Source of the DNA: an uncultured Bacilli bacterium
GTDB lineage: Bacteria; Bacillota_I; Bacilli_A; RF39; UBA660
Length of the DNA stretch: 64,000 nt
Direction: 5' to 3'
Assembly (NCBI GenBank): GCA_910584655.1
Contig: CAJUBJ010000005.1
Span: 1 to 64,000, forward strand
In this document: one piece after another, positions 43,050-53,506 of the stretch
Position numbering within the stretch: the first letter of the stretch is position 1
Layout of the letters: every line of letters begins with the position of its first letter
Position numbers and translations under genes: made by a program
The notes under the pieces: model-generated
What the model was told of the DNA's origin: nothing
Databases searched by the model: none
What the model saw: only the letters and a program-made list of their open reading frames with translations

Positions 43050-43790
43050 ATGGAATATTATGATAGTAAAGGCAACCTAGTTGAACTAAATAAATCCAGC
43101 ACTTCATACGAAGGTAGTAATGCTATTGTTTACAAACTAGAAAATGGAATTTCTTTTAAAGAATATTTTTGTAGTGGAGATACAATAATTTCTCAATCAA
43201 TGTTTGAATTTCTAAAATCCGTAAATAATCCTAATTTTATTAATCTAATAGATAGATATTATAAATCTTTAAAAGTAAAAGATTACAAAGCGTTTTTAAA
43301 ATCAATAAGTGATACAACTCCCACAGAAGATATACGTAATATTGATACTTATAAAATTGATGCATATACATATTATTGGATTGAACAAGAATCAATTGAT
43401 TTTCTAGAAGAAGATAAAGAATATATTTTAGAAAATTTTAGAGCTTTATTAAATCTTGCAGATTACTTTTCTCAAAATAGAATAGGACTAGCTGATATAA
43501 AAACTGATAATGTAATTTGCAATCAAAATAATATTGTTTTAATTGATCCTGATATGTATTATTTTATTCCTGAATTTTCCAAAACTGACATTCATAAAAA
43601 GAACCGTTTAAGAATAATTTACCTAATGTCTTCTCTTTGCTGTCGTTTAACAAGACATAAAAGCTATGAAACTACAGACAAAGTAACAGGATTATTTAAA
43701 GAAAGTTTAGAAAGACCTGAACATGCTGAAAAAATTCTTTCAAAGTCCTTAAGAAATTATAAAAAAGCAATTGATTATATCAGAAAATAA
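43050..43790 (+). CDS. Divergent protein-kinase-like protein B
   Basis: 246 residues, a tandem paralogue of the preceding protein; both begin with YYDSKG and end with similar helices. EGSNAIVYK (21-29), K37 in ISFKEYF, NNPNFINLIDRYY, ADIKTDNVI (D149, K151, N154) and LIDPDMYYF are in the same order. The Gly-loop is weaker than in copy A. It is probably translated by coupling, as only AAGGAC lies before its ATG. The two may form a heterodimer or one may be a pseudokinase. Confidence 0.6.
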   Translation: MEYYDSKGNLVELNKSSTSYEGSNAIVYKLENGISFKEYFCSGDTIISQSMFEFLKSVNNPNFINLIDRYYKSLKVKDYKAFLKSISDTTPTEDIRNIDTYKIDAYTYYWIEQESIDFLEEDKEYILENFRALLNLADYFSQNRIGLADIKTDNVICNQNNIVLIDPDMYYFIPEFSKTDIHKKNRLRIIYLMSSLCCRLTRHKSYETTDKVTGLFKESLERPEHAEKILSKSLRNYKKAIDYIRK

Positions 43791-43794
43791 GTAG

Positions 43795-43814
43795 GAGATA
43801 AATTATCTCTTTTT
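43795..43814 (+). terminator. Terminator after the kinase-like pair
   Basis: GAGATA (43795-43800) and TATCTC (43804-43809) with a 3-nt loop, then TTTTTAT. Confidence 0.58.
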
Positions 43815-43918
43815 ATATGTAAAAAAATTGTCCTTTTAACTCATTTTAGAGTAAAGCCATGATATAATATAAATAAGACTTGATGATAAATTCAAGTTAA
43901 GAAAAGAGGAGAATATAA

Positions 43919-45157
43919 ATGAAAATAAAAAACGTAATTGGACGTGAAATTCTAGATTCTCGTGGAAACCCAACTGTTGAAGTTGATGTTATATTAGAAA
44001 ATGGAATTGTAGGAAGAGCTGCAGTTCCATCAGGAGCTTCAACTGGAGAAAGAGAAGCTTTAGAAATGCGTGATGGCGGATCAAGATATATGGGAAAAGG
44101 TGTTTTAAATGCTGTTGCTAATGTTAATGGACCATTAAGAGATTTAGTAATTGGTATGGATGCAGAAGATCAACATGCTCTAGATTACGCTATGATTGAA
44201 TTAGATGGTACAGAAACAAAATCAAAATTAGGAGCAAATGCTATTTTAGGAGTATCAATGGCAGCTTTAAAGGCTAGTGCTTTAAATGCTGGTAAACCTT
44301 TGTATCAATACGTTGGAGAAGGAACAACATTACCAAAACCTATGATGAATATTATTAATGGTGGAGCTCATGCTGATAATAAATTAGATTTTCAAGAATT
44401 TATGATAATTCCACAAAGAGACACTATTAAAGAAAGATTAAGAGTAGGAGCAGAAGTATTCCACAATTTGAAAAAAGTTTTAAATGAGAAAGGCCTTGCT
44501 ACAGGAGTTGGAGATGAAGGTGGATTTGCTCCAGACCTACAAAGTAATGAAGAAGGATTTGAACTTATTATGGAAGCTATCAAACGTGCTGGCTATACTC
44601 CAGGTACAGATGTTTGCTTAGCTATTGACGTAGCAGCTTCAGAATTCTATGACAAAGATTTGAAAAAATACAAACTTCGTTGGTCAACAGGTGAAGAATT
44701 TACAACAGACGAACTAATCAATTTCTATGAAGATTTAGTATCTAAATATCCAATCATTTCTATTGAAGATCCAGTAGATGAAAATGACTGGGAAGGATTT
44801 ACAAAGATTACTGAAAGACTTGGTTCTAAGGTTCAATTAGTAGGTGATGACTTATTTGTTACTAATAAAAAATGTTTACAAATGGGTATTGATAACAAAG
44901 CAGGAAATGCAATACTTCTTAAAGTTAATCAAATAGGAACAATTACAGAAACTTTAGAAACTATTGAACTAGCTCGTTCTAATGGATACGCTACAGTACT
45001 TTCTCATCGTAGTGGTGAAACAGAAGATACAACGATTGCAGATCTTTCAGTGGGACTAAATTTAGGTCAAATAAAAACTGGATCAATGTCTAGAACTGAT
45101 CGTATATGTAAATATAATCAATTAATTAGAATTGAAGAAGAAATAGAATCTAGATAA
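43919..45157 (+). CDS. eno: Enolase
   Basis: Converts 2-phosphoglycerate to phosphoenolpyruvate with Mg2+. It has 412 residues, slightly short for the family. The N-terminus GREILDSRGNPTVEV, metal and catalytic motifs GDEGG, IEDP, GDDLFVTN, LLKVNQIGT and SHRSGETEDT are intact. AAAGAGGAGA precedes the ATG, and the promoter has an extended -10 (TGA plus TATAAT, 43860-43868). It is monocistronic. Confidence 0.97.
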   Translation: MKIKNVIGREILDSRGNPTVEVDVILENGIVGRAAVPSGASTGEREALEMRDGGSRYMGKGVLNAVANVNGPLRDLVIGMDAEDQHALDYAMIELDGTETKSKLGANAILGVSMAALKASALNAGKPLYQYVGEGTTLPKPMMNIINGGAHADNKLDFQEFMIIPQRDTIKERLRVGAEVFHNLKKVLNEKGLATGVGDEGGFAPDLQSNEEGFELIMEAIKRAGYTPGTDVCLAIDVAASEFYDKDLKKYKLRWSTGEEFTTDELINFYEDLVSKYPIISIEDPVDENDWEGFTKITERLGSKVQLVGDDLFVTNKKCLQMGIDNKAGNAILLKVNQIGTITETLETIELARSNGYATVLSHRSGETEDTTIADLSVGLNLGQIKTGSMSRTDRICKYNQLIRIEEEIESR

Positions 45158-45164
45158 TTCAATT

Positions 45165-45193
45165 AAAATACAAGAAATATCTTGTATTTTTTT
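45165..45193 (+). terminator. Terminator after eno
   Basis: AAAATACAAG (45165-45174) and CTTGTATTTT (45181-45190), a 10-bp stem and T run. Confidence 0.82.
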
Positions 45194-45267
45194 ATTGCTA
45201 ATAATTTTTAGAAAAATGTTAAAACTATATAATGTAAAACTATTCTATAGGAAATAGGGCGATTTGT

Positions 45268-48200
45268 ATGATAAAAACAATAAATATTAATGATATAAAA
45301 TATAAAATAAAACAATTAACTAATACCAAATGGAAAAAATTCTTGATTGTTATTTTTTCTATACTTTTTTTTAATTCTTGTTACTATTTAATAACAGGTA
45401 AAAATATTATAGAAAGAAATATAAAAGCCTTATTATATAAAGCTGGTGTATATACAGAAGAAGTAAGAAAAGTAGAAATAAATTCTCCAGGATGGATAAA
45501 TGCAGAAGACGGAAGTTGGAATCTAAACAAAAGTGCTAGTTGGATAGATATAAACAAAGCTCAAGTAACAATAGAATTAAATAGTAAAATAAAAAAAGCA
45601 AATAAATATAGAGATGTAATTTTTGTTCTCGATATATCAGGTAGCATGGGAGGAGAAAAAATTGAAAGAGTAAAAAAAGATGCAATAGAGTTAACTGATT
45701 ATTTATTAAGTGATTCAAACAATAAAGTAGCTTTAATAACTTTTGATTCAAATTCATCTATTATATCTAATTTAACCAATGATCAAGATTTAATAATAAA
45801 CTCAATTAATAATTTATCAGTTACAGGTGTAACCAACTATAGTGCAGCTCTAAAAAATGTTTCAAATCTATTAAACGATTATCAATATGATAGTAATCGC
45901 GAACTTATAGTATTATTCTTAACAGATGGATATCCTAATACAGAAACACCTAATCAGATTTCACAGTATAAATATTTAAAACAGCAATACCCATACATCT
46001 TTATTGAAGGTATTCAATATGAAATGGGAGAGGATATAATTAATGAAATAATTGAAATAAGTGATGTTCAATATCTTGCTCACCTTGAAAATCTAAATAA
46101 TGTTTTATTTGAAGCAGCTTTATTACCAGAAAGTTATGAACTTTTTGAGATCACTGATTATATAGATAATGAATATTTTCAGATTTTAAGTGAAGACGAT
46201 ATTCAAGTAGATATAGGAAACTTTAAATTAGAAAATGAAAATGGTCAGCAAAAAATTATTTGGAACTTAGGAGAAAATTCTTATAAAACAGGTAGCAGTG
46301 TTCAAATGAAAATTAATCTTTCTCTAAAAGAAAGATATCAATTTAATAATGGTTTATATCCAACCAATACACATGAAATCATAAAAAGTAAATTAGCTGA
46401 TAGTAACGAAGAAACCATAAACTCTACTAAAACTCCTGTTTTAAAAAATGGTTATAAGATAACATATGATACTAATGAACCTCAAGGTTGCCGTTTAAAA
46501 AGTATTAGTGACGAAATGCACTTTGCTTTCGAAACAGTAGAAAAAAGAAGAGATGAACTTCTATGTCCAGGCTATATTTTTAAAGGATGGGAAGTAGAAG
46601 AAGACATAAATTATATAAATGATGATACATTTATCATGCCACCTCAAGACATAACGATAAGAGGAGTATGGACAAGTCAAAATATCTCTAAAAGCATGTA
46701 TGGAACTATTCATGAAAAAGCTACATTGTATCGTAAAGTAAAAAGTGATTATGAAAAAGGAATAAATGGAGCTAAACTAGTAACTTCTACTATAAATGAT
46801 AATTATAAAATTTATTATTATAATTCCAATTCTAATAATCATGTTTATTTTGCTAATAATTGCTGGCAAATTGTTAGAACAACTGAAACGGGTGGCGTAA
46901 AACTAATTTATGAAGGAAAGCCAACTAATAATACTTGTGAAAATCCAGATCAATCAGCAATTCCTAAAAGTGCTTATAACTCACCAGGAAAATCTTTAGC
47001 TGAAGTTGGCTATATGTATAACAAAATTTATAATACAGAATCACAATATATTCAACATCAAGCTTATAAAATAAATCAAATGATTACAGGAAGCAACTTC
47101 ACTGTATTTGGAGATACATATACACTATCAAATGGAAAATATACAATAAAAAATAAAGATGGAAGTCCTGTAGAAAAAAGTTCATGGAGTGATAAATATG
47201 AGAATGTTAAAGGGTACTATAGTTGTTATTATCAAGATAGTGATACATGTAGTGAATTATACTACATAACTGGAGGAGATAAATATTACGCTTACGCTTT
47301 AGAACTTACAAACAATGCCAATATTGAAGATGTAAATACAGAAATAAATATAGGTCGAAGTTATACAAAAAATTCAGATGGAACTTATACACTTAATGAT
47401 ATAACTACTATAAAGAAATCAGATTGGTATTCAGGTTATCAAAATTATATTAACCAATATGTTTGTGAAGACCAAACTGAGTCGATTTGTAACGAAGTAA
47501 ACGTGATACTAGAAACATCTGATGAAAGATATATGATTGCAGAAAGCGCCACTAATAGCCCTGAAAAAGATAATCTTTATGGTAATTCATTTACATACGA
47601 TGGAACTAATTATCATTTAGTCGATACAATAAAAGCAGATACATGGAGTAATACTTATAACAACTTAGATAACAACCATTACACTTGTTTTAATACTACA
47701 GGAGTATGTGATAAAATCTACTATTTAGTTAATACCAGAATTGATTATAAGTATTATTACGAATTAACAGATGGTAAAGGAATAAATGAAATTATTAATG
47801 AAATGTTATATGACAATGATGTTAATAAAATCAATTCTGCAGCTAAAGATACTCTAGACAAATGGTATGAAGATAATTTAATAGATTACACCAATCAAAT
47901 AGAAGATACCATCTATTGCAATAATCGTAATATATATGAATTAGATTCTTTAAACCCAAATGGTGGTAGTTTAAGTACAACGAATATTTATTTTGTTGAT
48001 AGTAAAAACCCATCGCTAACATGTTCAAATTTGACCGACAGATTTACTGTAAGTAAAGATAATGGAAATGGAGCTTTAAAATATCCTATTGGATTACTAA
48101 CTCGTAAAGAAGCACAACTTATAGGTGAAAAAGTTGCAGGAACAATACCTAGTAACTGGTTATTATCCCCTTACAGATTTTTACCATCGGCTTCATCGTT

Positions 48201-48345
48201 CTCAATAACTTATAGATATACAGGAAAACTTTCTTATAATTCTGGTTCATCTTCGCAATATGTTGTTCCTGTTATATCTTTAAAAAATGATATTGGTTAT
48301 TTAAGTGGAAATGGTTCTCCAACAAAGCCTTATATTATTGAATAA
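45268..48345 (+). CDS. Exported von Willebrand factor A adhesin-like protein
   Basis: 1025 residues. An N-terminal signal-anchor (about 23-40), then a vWA domain (about 110-290) with the MIDAS motif DISGSMGG and the later conserved Thr and TDGYPN aspartate. A single InlB-like unit follows (about 395-470, CPGYIFKGWEVEED through MPPQDITIRGVW). The C-terminal 550 residues are Tyr/Asn-rich and contain repeated units of the form YTLS/DGTYTL...W...Y with Cys pairs (YSCYYQDSDTCSELYY, YTCFNTTGVCDKIYY). It lacks a sorting tail. vWA domains of this kind form pilus-tip adhesins in other Gram-positives. It heads a six-gene surface locus. Confidence 0.75.
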   Translation: MIKTININDIKYKIKQLTNTKWKKFLIVIFSILFFNSCYYLITGKNIIERNIKALLYKAGVYTEEVRKVEINSPGWINAEDGSWNLNKSASWIDINKAQVTIELNSKIKKANKYRDVIFVLDISGSMGGEKIERVKKDAIELTDYLLSDSNNKVALITFDSNSSIISNLTNDQDLIINSINNLSVTGVTNYSAALKNVSNLLNDYQYDSNRELIVLFLTDGYPNTETPNQISQYKYLKQQYPYIFIEGIQYEMGEDIINEIIEISDVQYLAHLENLNNVLFEAALLPESYELFEITDYIDNEYFQILSEDDIQVDIGNFKLENENGQQKIIWNLGENSYKTGSSVQMKINLSLKERYQFNNGLYPTNTHEIIKSKLADSNEETINSTKTPVLKNGYKITYDTNEPQGCRLKSISDEMHFAFETVEKRRDELLCPGYIFKGWEVEEDINYINDDTFIMPPQDITIRGVWTSQNISKSMYGTIHEKATLYRKVKSDYEKGINGAKLVTSTINDNYKIYYYNSNSNNHVYFANNCWQIVRTTETGGVKLIYEGKPTNNTCENPDQSAIPKSAYNSPGKSLAEVGYMYNKIYNTESQYIQHQAYKINQMITGSNFTVFGDTYTLSNGKYTIKNKDGSPVEKSSWSDKYENVKGYYSCYYQDSDTCSELYYITGGDKYYAYALELTNNANIEDVNTEINIGRSYTKNSDGTYTLNDITTIKKSDWYSGYQNYINQYVCEDQTESICNEVNVILETSDERYMIAESATNSPEKDNLYGNSFTYDGTNYHLVDTIKADTWSNTYNNLDNNHYTCFNTTGVCDKIYYLVNTRIDYKYYYELTDGKGINEIINEMLYDNDVNKINSAAKDTLDKWYEDNLIDYTNQIEDTIYCNNRNIYELDSLNPNGGSLSTTNIYFVDSKNPSLTCSNLTDRFTVSKDNGNGALKYPIGLLTRKEAQLIGEKVAGTIPSNWLLSPYRFLPSASSFSITYRYTGKLSYNSGSSSQYVVPVISLKNDIGYLSGNGSPTKPYIIE

Positions 48346-48365
48346 AAAACAGAAAGGAGAAAAAA

Positions 48366-51300
48366 ATGCTAATTAATACCAAAATAAAAAATAAATTAAA
48401 AATATTATTTGTTGTATCCCTTATTATAATTATAACTAGTATTATAAGATTTTCTCTTTCTGCCAAACTTGAGAATGGTGCTGAAGTAGAATTCTCATCA
48501 GAACTTACATACTATTTAGATGTTACATATGATGGAGTTGATAAATACGGTATAGAGTCAAATGATACAGCACGTGCTAGTGTAACAAGTGATTACATCT
48601 ATGTGGAAGATAAATTGCCAGAAGGATTAATATTTAATGGATTTGTAACAACTAGAGACAATACTTTTGGAGCAGTAACTCGTGATGGTTTAAATAATGT
48701 CTGTCCAGGATCAGTTTTAGATGATTCAATAGAAGAGCGAACAACACGTTTATACATATGGCTAGATTATAATGGCGAAATAATAAAATCTGAAGAATTA
48801 GATTGGAGTGATTTGATATATGCAGAAGTTTTAGCTCCTTCAGAACCATATCATCCAGAATATGAATTCGATAGATGGGATGGACCTTATTTTGACGAAG
48901 ATTTAAATGTTATCTATAAAGCTACATATCAATCAGCATCACCACAATATTTTAGATACCAAGTTGAATGGTATGATATCAATGGTCAAAAAATTAAAGA
49001 ATCAGAAGTAAGATCAGGTTTATTTGGAATAAACCTATCAGTAGAAGATTCAGATAAGATAGTTTCTGGTTACGTATTTGATGAAAACAATCCCGATAAT
49101 ATTCTTTTTACAACACTAGTTTCAAATAATAAAAAATTAAAATTGTATTTTATACCATCTAATCAAGTTAATGATAATACAGAAAACTCTATCAATAGAA
49201 TAAATATAGTTGATAATAATTCAGCTTTTACTTATAACTTTTATGGTTTACATTACAATGAACAAACAAGAAAGGTTTCATTTAAAATTAAAAATTTGCA
49301 AGCAGGATGTAAACTAACAATTGGCATAAAAACCATAACTCCTTCAACAACTGATGATCCAACTACAGAAGAGATTGAACTAAGAAGAGATTTTTATAAC
49401 TTTGGTTCTGCAACAGAATATGAAAGTACTAAATTATCTAATACAGTTCATGCCTGGATGGGAACAGAACAAGTTTCTTTATACAATGTAAAATATGAGT
49501 ATATAGGAGATATACCTAATAACGCACCAGCTCTTCCTTTAACAAGTAATTATTCTGCCAATTCAAAAGTAGGGGTAGCATTAATTCCTTTGTTAGAAGG
49601 ATATCGATTTAATGGTTGGACAACGACTGACATAAATGTATTAAATAATACCTTTATAATGCCAGAAAAAAATGTAACATTTAAAGGTTCATTTGAAAAA
49701 TTAGATGAATATAAAGTTTCTTATGAAATAGAAGGAATAATCCCAGATGGATACATTATTCCTTTAGAAAAAACTCATTACATAAATAAAATAGTAAAGC
49801 TAGACTCCTTACAAAAAGGTGATATCTTTAATGGTTATAGATTTCTTGGTTGGGATTCTAATGATGTAATAATAAATGAAGATAAAACATTTATAATGCC
49901 AGAAAAAGATGTAACAATTATTGGTCGATTTGAACCAGTTACATATAAAGTTGAATATCGTTTTTATGATACTATTATTCCACCAAATAGTGAAAATTTA
50001 TTACCAACTACTAAAGAATATCAACCAGGTACAAAAATAAATTTAGAATATCCTTCTGAAATAGAAGGCTATAAATTCTTAGGTTGGTATCATGAAGATA
50101 ATTTCAAAATGCCAGAAAATGATGTCATTATATATGGAGAATGGAAACTTTTAAATGGTACATTTACTCCTTCAATAAAAAAAGAAATAGTTAATGAACA
50201 AGACTATTACCGTTCAGGAGATATTGTTTACTACAAAATTACAGTAACTAATAATGCAGATTACGAAATAACAAATATTTATCTTGAAGAAAAAAATGAT
50301 AAAGCAATGTTCTATAAAAACTCTTTGTGGTGCTTAGAGGGTACGTCTAACTCATGCCAACAACCATATAATATAAAAACTCAAAGACTAGTGGAAATTA
50401 ATAAAATATCACCTCATTCAAGTGTTGAGGTATTAGCTAAATACATAATTGATAATGACGACCAAGGAACAATTACCAATGAAGTTGAATTAATTAGTGC
50501 ACTAGCTTCCAACAATTATGAATTAGATACAACTATGAGTTATAAGTCTTCTGCATCATTCAAAATTCAATCACAATTAAAAATATGTAAGGAAATTAAT
50601 AGTAGTGACTCTAAAACTTTTCAGTTTCATATTACAGATAATTTAAACTATGACTCATGGATTAATCTTTCAAATAATGAATGTACTAATATTTATTTAA
50701 AACCAAATTTTTACAATATATCTGAAATAGTTCCTCAAGAATTTATTTTAAAAGAAATATTACTAATAGAAGAAAATAATAACTCTAAAACACTTAATAA
50801 TAAAGAACAAATAGAAATTGAATTTGGCAAAAACTATCAAATAATATTCAAAAATCAATATAAGAAAAAAGGTTTCTATCACTCTGATGGACGTATTGTT
50901 AATAAAGTAGATAATGAACACAAAAAAATTATTATAAATGTTGATGATTATACAAAAGAATATGATGGATTACCTATTACTGATATTTCTTACAATATTA
51001 ATGGTAATGAAGATAACATTGTAAACGTTACATTTCCTAAAATTGAATATAAAAATGCTGGAACTTACGACATATCTCCAATAGTATCCTTCAATAATAA
51101 AGATGATGAATCAAAATATGAAATAGTTATAAATGAAGGAGAACTAAATATTAAAAAAAGAACTATAAAAATAAAAAGTGATTCTGCCGAGAAAATGTAT
51201 GATGGAACTCCACTAACTGCTAATACATGTTTTATTCTATCTGGTGATTTTGTAATTGGCGACACTTACTCCTGTGAAATAACAGGTTCGCAATTAAGCG

Positions 51301-51641
51301 TCGGATTAAGTAGCAACACATTTAATATTCATTTTACAAATCCGGCTAATGAATATAATTACAATATTATAAAAAGTTATGGAACATTAAAAGTAACAAA
51401 ACCTATAAAAACCTATAAGGTTATTTATACAGATGGAACAAATGATGATGTATTTGATGATGAAGTTTATTCTGGAATTATAGAAGGTTCAGAAACACCT
51501 CAATTTAGAGGTACATTATATCGAGAAGGTTACACATTTTTAGGATGGGCACCAACAATTAATCCTATCGTTTCTTCAAATGATGTTAGTAATAGTGATG
51601 ATGAAATAATTTACATGGCAACTTGGAGTAGAAAGGAATAG
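48366..51641 (+). CDS. Giant surface protein with SHIRT/InlB- and MBG-type repeats
   Basis: 1091 residues. A signal peptide or anchor (about 12-32), an N-terminal region of about 340 residues, then three repeat units near 373-447, 448-525 and 526-595, each ending in a FxGW...FxMPExxV pattern (SHIRT/InlB class). A DUF11-like domain (about 600-680) and two MBG-like domains (about 854-1013; KEYDGLP and KMYDGTPL) follow. A last InlB-like unit closes the protein, with no wall-anchor. The build is that of a long stalk. AGAAAGGAG precedes the ATG, 21 nt after the vWA gene. Confidence 0.75.
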   Translation: MLINTKIKNKLKILFVVSLIIIITSIIRFSLSAKLENGAEVEFSSELTYYLDVTYDGVDKYGIESNDTARASVTSDYIYVEDKLPEGLIFNGFVTTRDNTFGAVTRDGLNNVCPGSVLDDSIEERTTRLYIWLDYNGEIIKSEELDWSDLIYAEVLAPSEPYHPEYEFDRWDGPYFDEDLNVIYKATYQSASPQYFRYQVEWYDINGQKIKESEVRSGLFGINLSVEDSDKIVSGYVFDENNPDNILFTTLVSNNKKLKLYFIPSNQVNDNTENSINRINIVDNNSAFTYNFYGLHYNEQTRKVSFKIKNLQAGCKLTIGIKTITPSTTDDPTTEEIELRRDFYNFGSATEYESTKLSNTVHAWMGTEQVSLYNVKYEYIGDIPNNAPALPLTSNYSANSKVGVALIPLLEGYRFNGWTTTDINVLNNTFIMPEKNVTFKGSFEKLDEYKVSYEIEGIIPDGYIIPLEKTHYINKIVKLDSLQKGDIFNGYRFLGWDSNDVIINEDKTFIMPEKDVTIIGRFEPVTYKVEYRFYDTIIPPNSENLLPTTKEYQPGTKINLEYPSEIEGYKFLGWYHEDNFKMPENDVIIYGEWKLLNGTFTPSIKKEIVNEQDYYRSGDIVYYKITVTNNADYEITNIYLEEKNDKAMFYKNSLWCLEGTSNSCQQPYNIKTQRLVEINKISPHSSVEVLAKYIIDNDDQGTITNEVELISALASNNYELDTTMSYKSSASFKIQSQLKICKEINSSDSKTFQFHITDNLNYDSWINLSNNECTNIYLKPNFYNISEIVPQEFILKEILLIEENNNSKTLNNKEQIEIEFGKNYQIIFKNQYKKKGFYHSDGRIVNKVDNEHKKIIINVDDYTKEYDGLPITDISYNINGNEDNIVNVTFPKIEYKNAGTYDISPIVSFNNKDDESKYEIVINEGELNIKKRTIKIKSDSAEKMYDGTPLTANTCFILSGDFVIGDTYSCEITGSQLSVGLSSNTFNIHFTNPANEYNYNIIKSYGTLKVTKPIKTYKVIYTDGTNDDVFDDEVYSGIIEGSETPQFRGTLYREGYTFLGWAPTINPIVSSNDVSNSDDEIIYMATWSRKE

Positions 51642-51645
51642 AGAA

Positions 51646-52314
51646 ATGAAAAAGATAAAAGATTTAGAAATAAAACCAATATTATTTATTATCTTAATTA
51701 TTAGTATTTTTCTTATTGGAATAACACTAGCTTATTTCTACAATCGTGGAACTTTTGAAAATAAATTTAAATCATCAGCTTATAATGTAGAACTAAATGA
51801 AGAGTTTAATAATAATTGGGGAAAAAAAGAAGTTAATATTACCAATAAGGATGAAACACCAATAATATTAAGAATTAATTATAATGAAATTTGGGTAGAA
51901 AAAAAACAAACAAATCTATCTAAAAATCAAATTGATAATAATCCTAATAATGGTAGTTGCCGAACTAAAATATCTAGTAATGAAACAAATAAATATACAT
52001 TAAGTAACATTATTGATGGCGAAGAAGTAGTAACTAAAAGTTGGACTAGTACTTGGAATGACTTTATAGAAGGAAATGACGGATGGTATTACTATAATAA
52101 AATTCTCTATGCTAATGAAAGCATAAAAATATTAGAAAATATTAGTTTAAGAAATGATTTAGTTTCATCATCAAATTGCTATGAAGATTATAACAATTAT
52201 GAATATGAATTAAGTTTTAATTATGAAGCCATCCAAGCAGATATTAGTGCCGTTAAGGATATATGGGGATATGACATAACATTAAACGGAGGTTATATAT
52301 TATGGCCATTCTAA
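51646..52314 (+). CDS. TasA/camelysin-like SipW substrate 1
   Basis: 222 residues. The N-terminal helix ends in GITLAYFYNRGTF, the SipW-type signal peptide pattern (xTLAYF). The mature part is a beta-rich domain with NITNKDETPIILRINY, as in TasA/camelysin-type fibre subunits. It should be cut by the peptidase encoded next, whose gene overlaps it by 13 nt. It lies 4 nt after the giant surface protein. Confidence 0.75.
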   Translation: MKKIKDLEIKPILFIILIISIFLIGITLAYFYNRGTFENKFKSSAYNVELNEEFNNNWGKKEVNITNKDETPIILRINYNEIWVEKKQTNLSKNQIDNNPNNGSCRTKISSNETNKYTLSNIIDGEEVVTKSWTSTWNDFIEGNDGWYYYNKILYANESIKILENISLRNDLVSSSNCYEDYNNYEYELSFNYEAIQADISAVKDIWGYDITLNGGYILWPF

Positions 52315-52823
52315 AAATAATAAAAAGATTAAATAATATCTTAGCTAAAATATGCTATTTAGTAATTATCATATATGTATTAATATGTATACCCTATATA
52401 TTTGGTTATCATCCTTTAGTAGTTCTTACTGGCTCAATGGAACCAACATATAAAATAGGTAGCATTATCTATTATCATAAAGTACCAGAAAATGAATTGA
52501 AAATAGGAGATCCTATTACATTTAATTTATCTAATGGTACCATTGTCACACATCGTATTAATGATATTGTTGATAATGAATATCAAACTAAAGGAGATGC
52601 AAACGATACTCCAGATGTCGTAAAAATAAGTTATAACAACATTTTAGGACGAGTATCAAACATTGTTATTCCTCTTGTTGGATATGGGATTGTATTTATT
52701 AAATCTCATAAATATTTTATAGGAATAGCTATATTCATTTTGGTATCAGAGCTTGCACTAAATAGTGTACTAGCTTTTGATATAAATAAAAAAAGAAAGG
52801 AAGAAAAAAATGGAAGAACATGA
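52302..52823 (+). CDS. sipW: ER-type signal peptidase I (SipW)
   Basis: 173 residues. Membrane serine peptidase that removes signal peptides from TasA-like proteins. It has one membrane helix at the N-terminus and one or two near the C-terminus. The catalytic Ser is S45 (TGSMEP), and the general base is H84 (VTHRI) in place of Lys, which defines the ER/SipW type; KGDANDTPD carries the conserved acidic residue. It sits between and overlaps both TasA-like genes, a strong functional link. It is one of three genes here that end in TGA. Confidence 0.92.
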   Translation: MAILKIIKRLNNILAKICYLVIIIYVLICIPYIFGYHPLVVLTGSMEPTYKIGSIIYYHKVPENELKIGDPITFNLSNGTIVTHRINDIVDNEYQTKGDANDTPDVVKISYNNILGRVSNIVIPLVGYGIVFIKSHKYFIGIAIFILVSELALNSVLAFDINKKRKEEKNGRT

Positions 52824-53490
52824 AAAAAGGCATGCTAGCAATAGAGCCCTTTTAGCACTAGCATTGCTAGTTGTAATCGGAGTAATTGGTGTAACTTTAG
52901 CATATTTTACTAGTCAAGCGCAATTTCAAAACGTATTTCGTACAAAACCATATAGTACAGAATTAACCGAGGAGTTCGACGCTCCAGATAATTGGCTTCC
53001 AGGAGAAGAGACAAGTAAAAAAGTTTATGTTACAAATAGAGGAGATGTACCAGTAGCCGTTCGTATATCTTACACAGAAGAGTGGATAGGAGAAGACGGA
53101 ACTACATCACTTGACTTAATCCAAACAAAAGAAGATGGAACTAAAGTAACAGCAGCTCTTATTAATTTTCCAAATAATGACGATTGGATAAAAAATACTG
53201 AATCTGATGGTAATACATATTATTACTATAACAAAGCAGTAAATAAAGATGAGCAAACTTCTTTGTTTATTGATAAAGTAACTTTCAATAAAGATATTGA
53301 TATTAAATACAATTGTGAGAATGTTACATCTACAAATGAAGAAGGTAAAACTGTTACGACTCAAGTATGTAAATCTACTGGTGATACTTATGCTGGTGCC
53401 ACATACACTCTTACAATCAACATTGAAACAGTTCAGTTTGATGCATTCCAGACTTACTGGAACACTACTATAGATATTCCAACAGCATAA
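52810..53490 (+). CDS. TasA/camelysin-like SipW substrate 2
   Basis: 226 residues. A Lys/His/Arg start, a membrane helix, then GVTLAYFTSQAQF, a classical SipW-dependent signal. The mature part carries KKVYVTNRGDVPVAVRISYTEEW, the beta-sandwich segment of TasA-family proteins, and ends in a conserved VQFDAFQTYW motif. It is a paralogue of the 51646 protein with stronger family features, so it is the likely main fibre subunit. It overlaps sipW by 14 nt. Confidence 0.82.
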   Translation: MEEHEKRHASNRALLALALLVVIGVIGVTLAYFTSQAQFQNVFRTKPYSTELTEEFDAPDNWLPGEETSKKVYVTNRGDVPVAVRISYTEEWIGEDGTTSLDLIQTKEDGTKVTAALINFPNNDDWIKNTESDGNTYYYYNKAVNKDEQTSLFIDKVTFNKDIDIKYNCENVTSTNEEGKTVTTQVCKSTGDTYAGATYTLTINIETVQFDAFQTYWNTTIDIPTA

Positions 53491-53506
53491 AAGAAAGGAG
53501 TTTACC

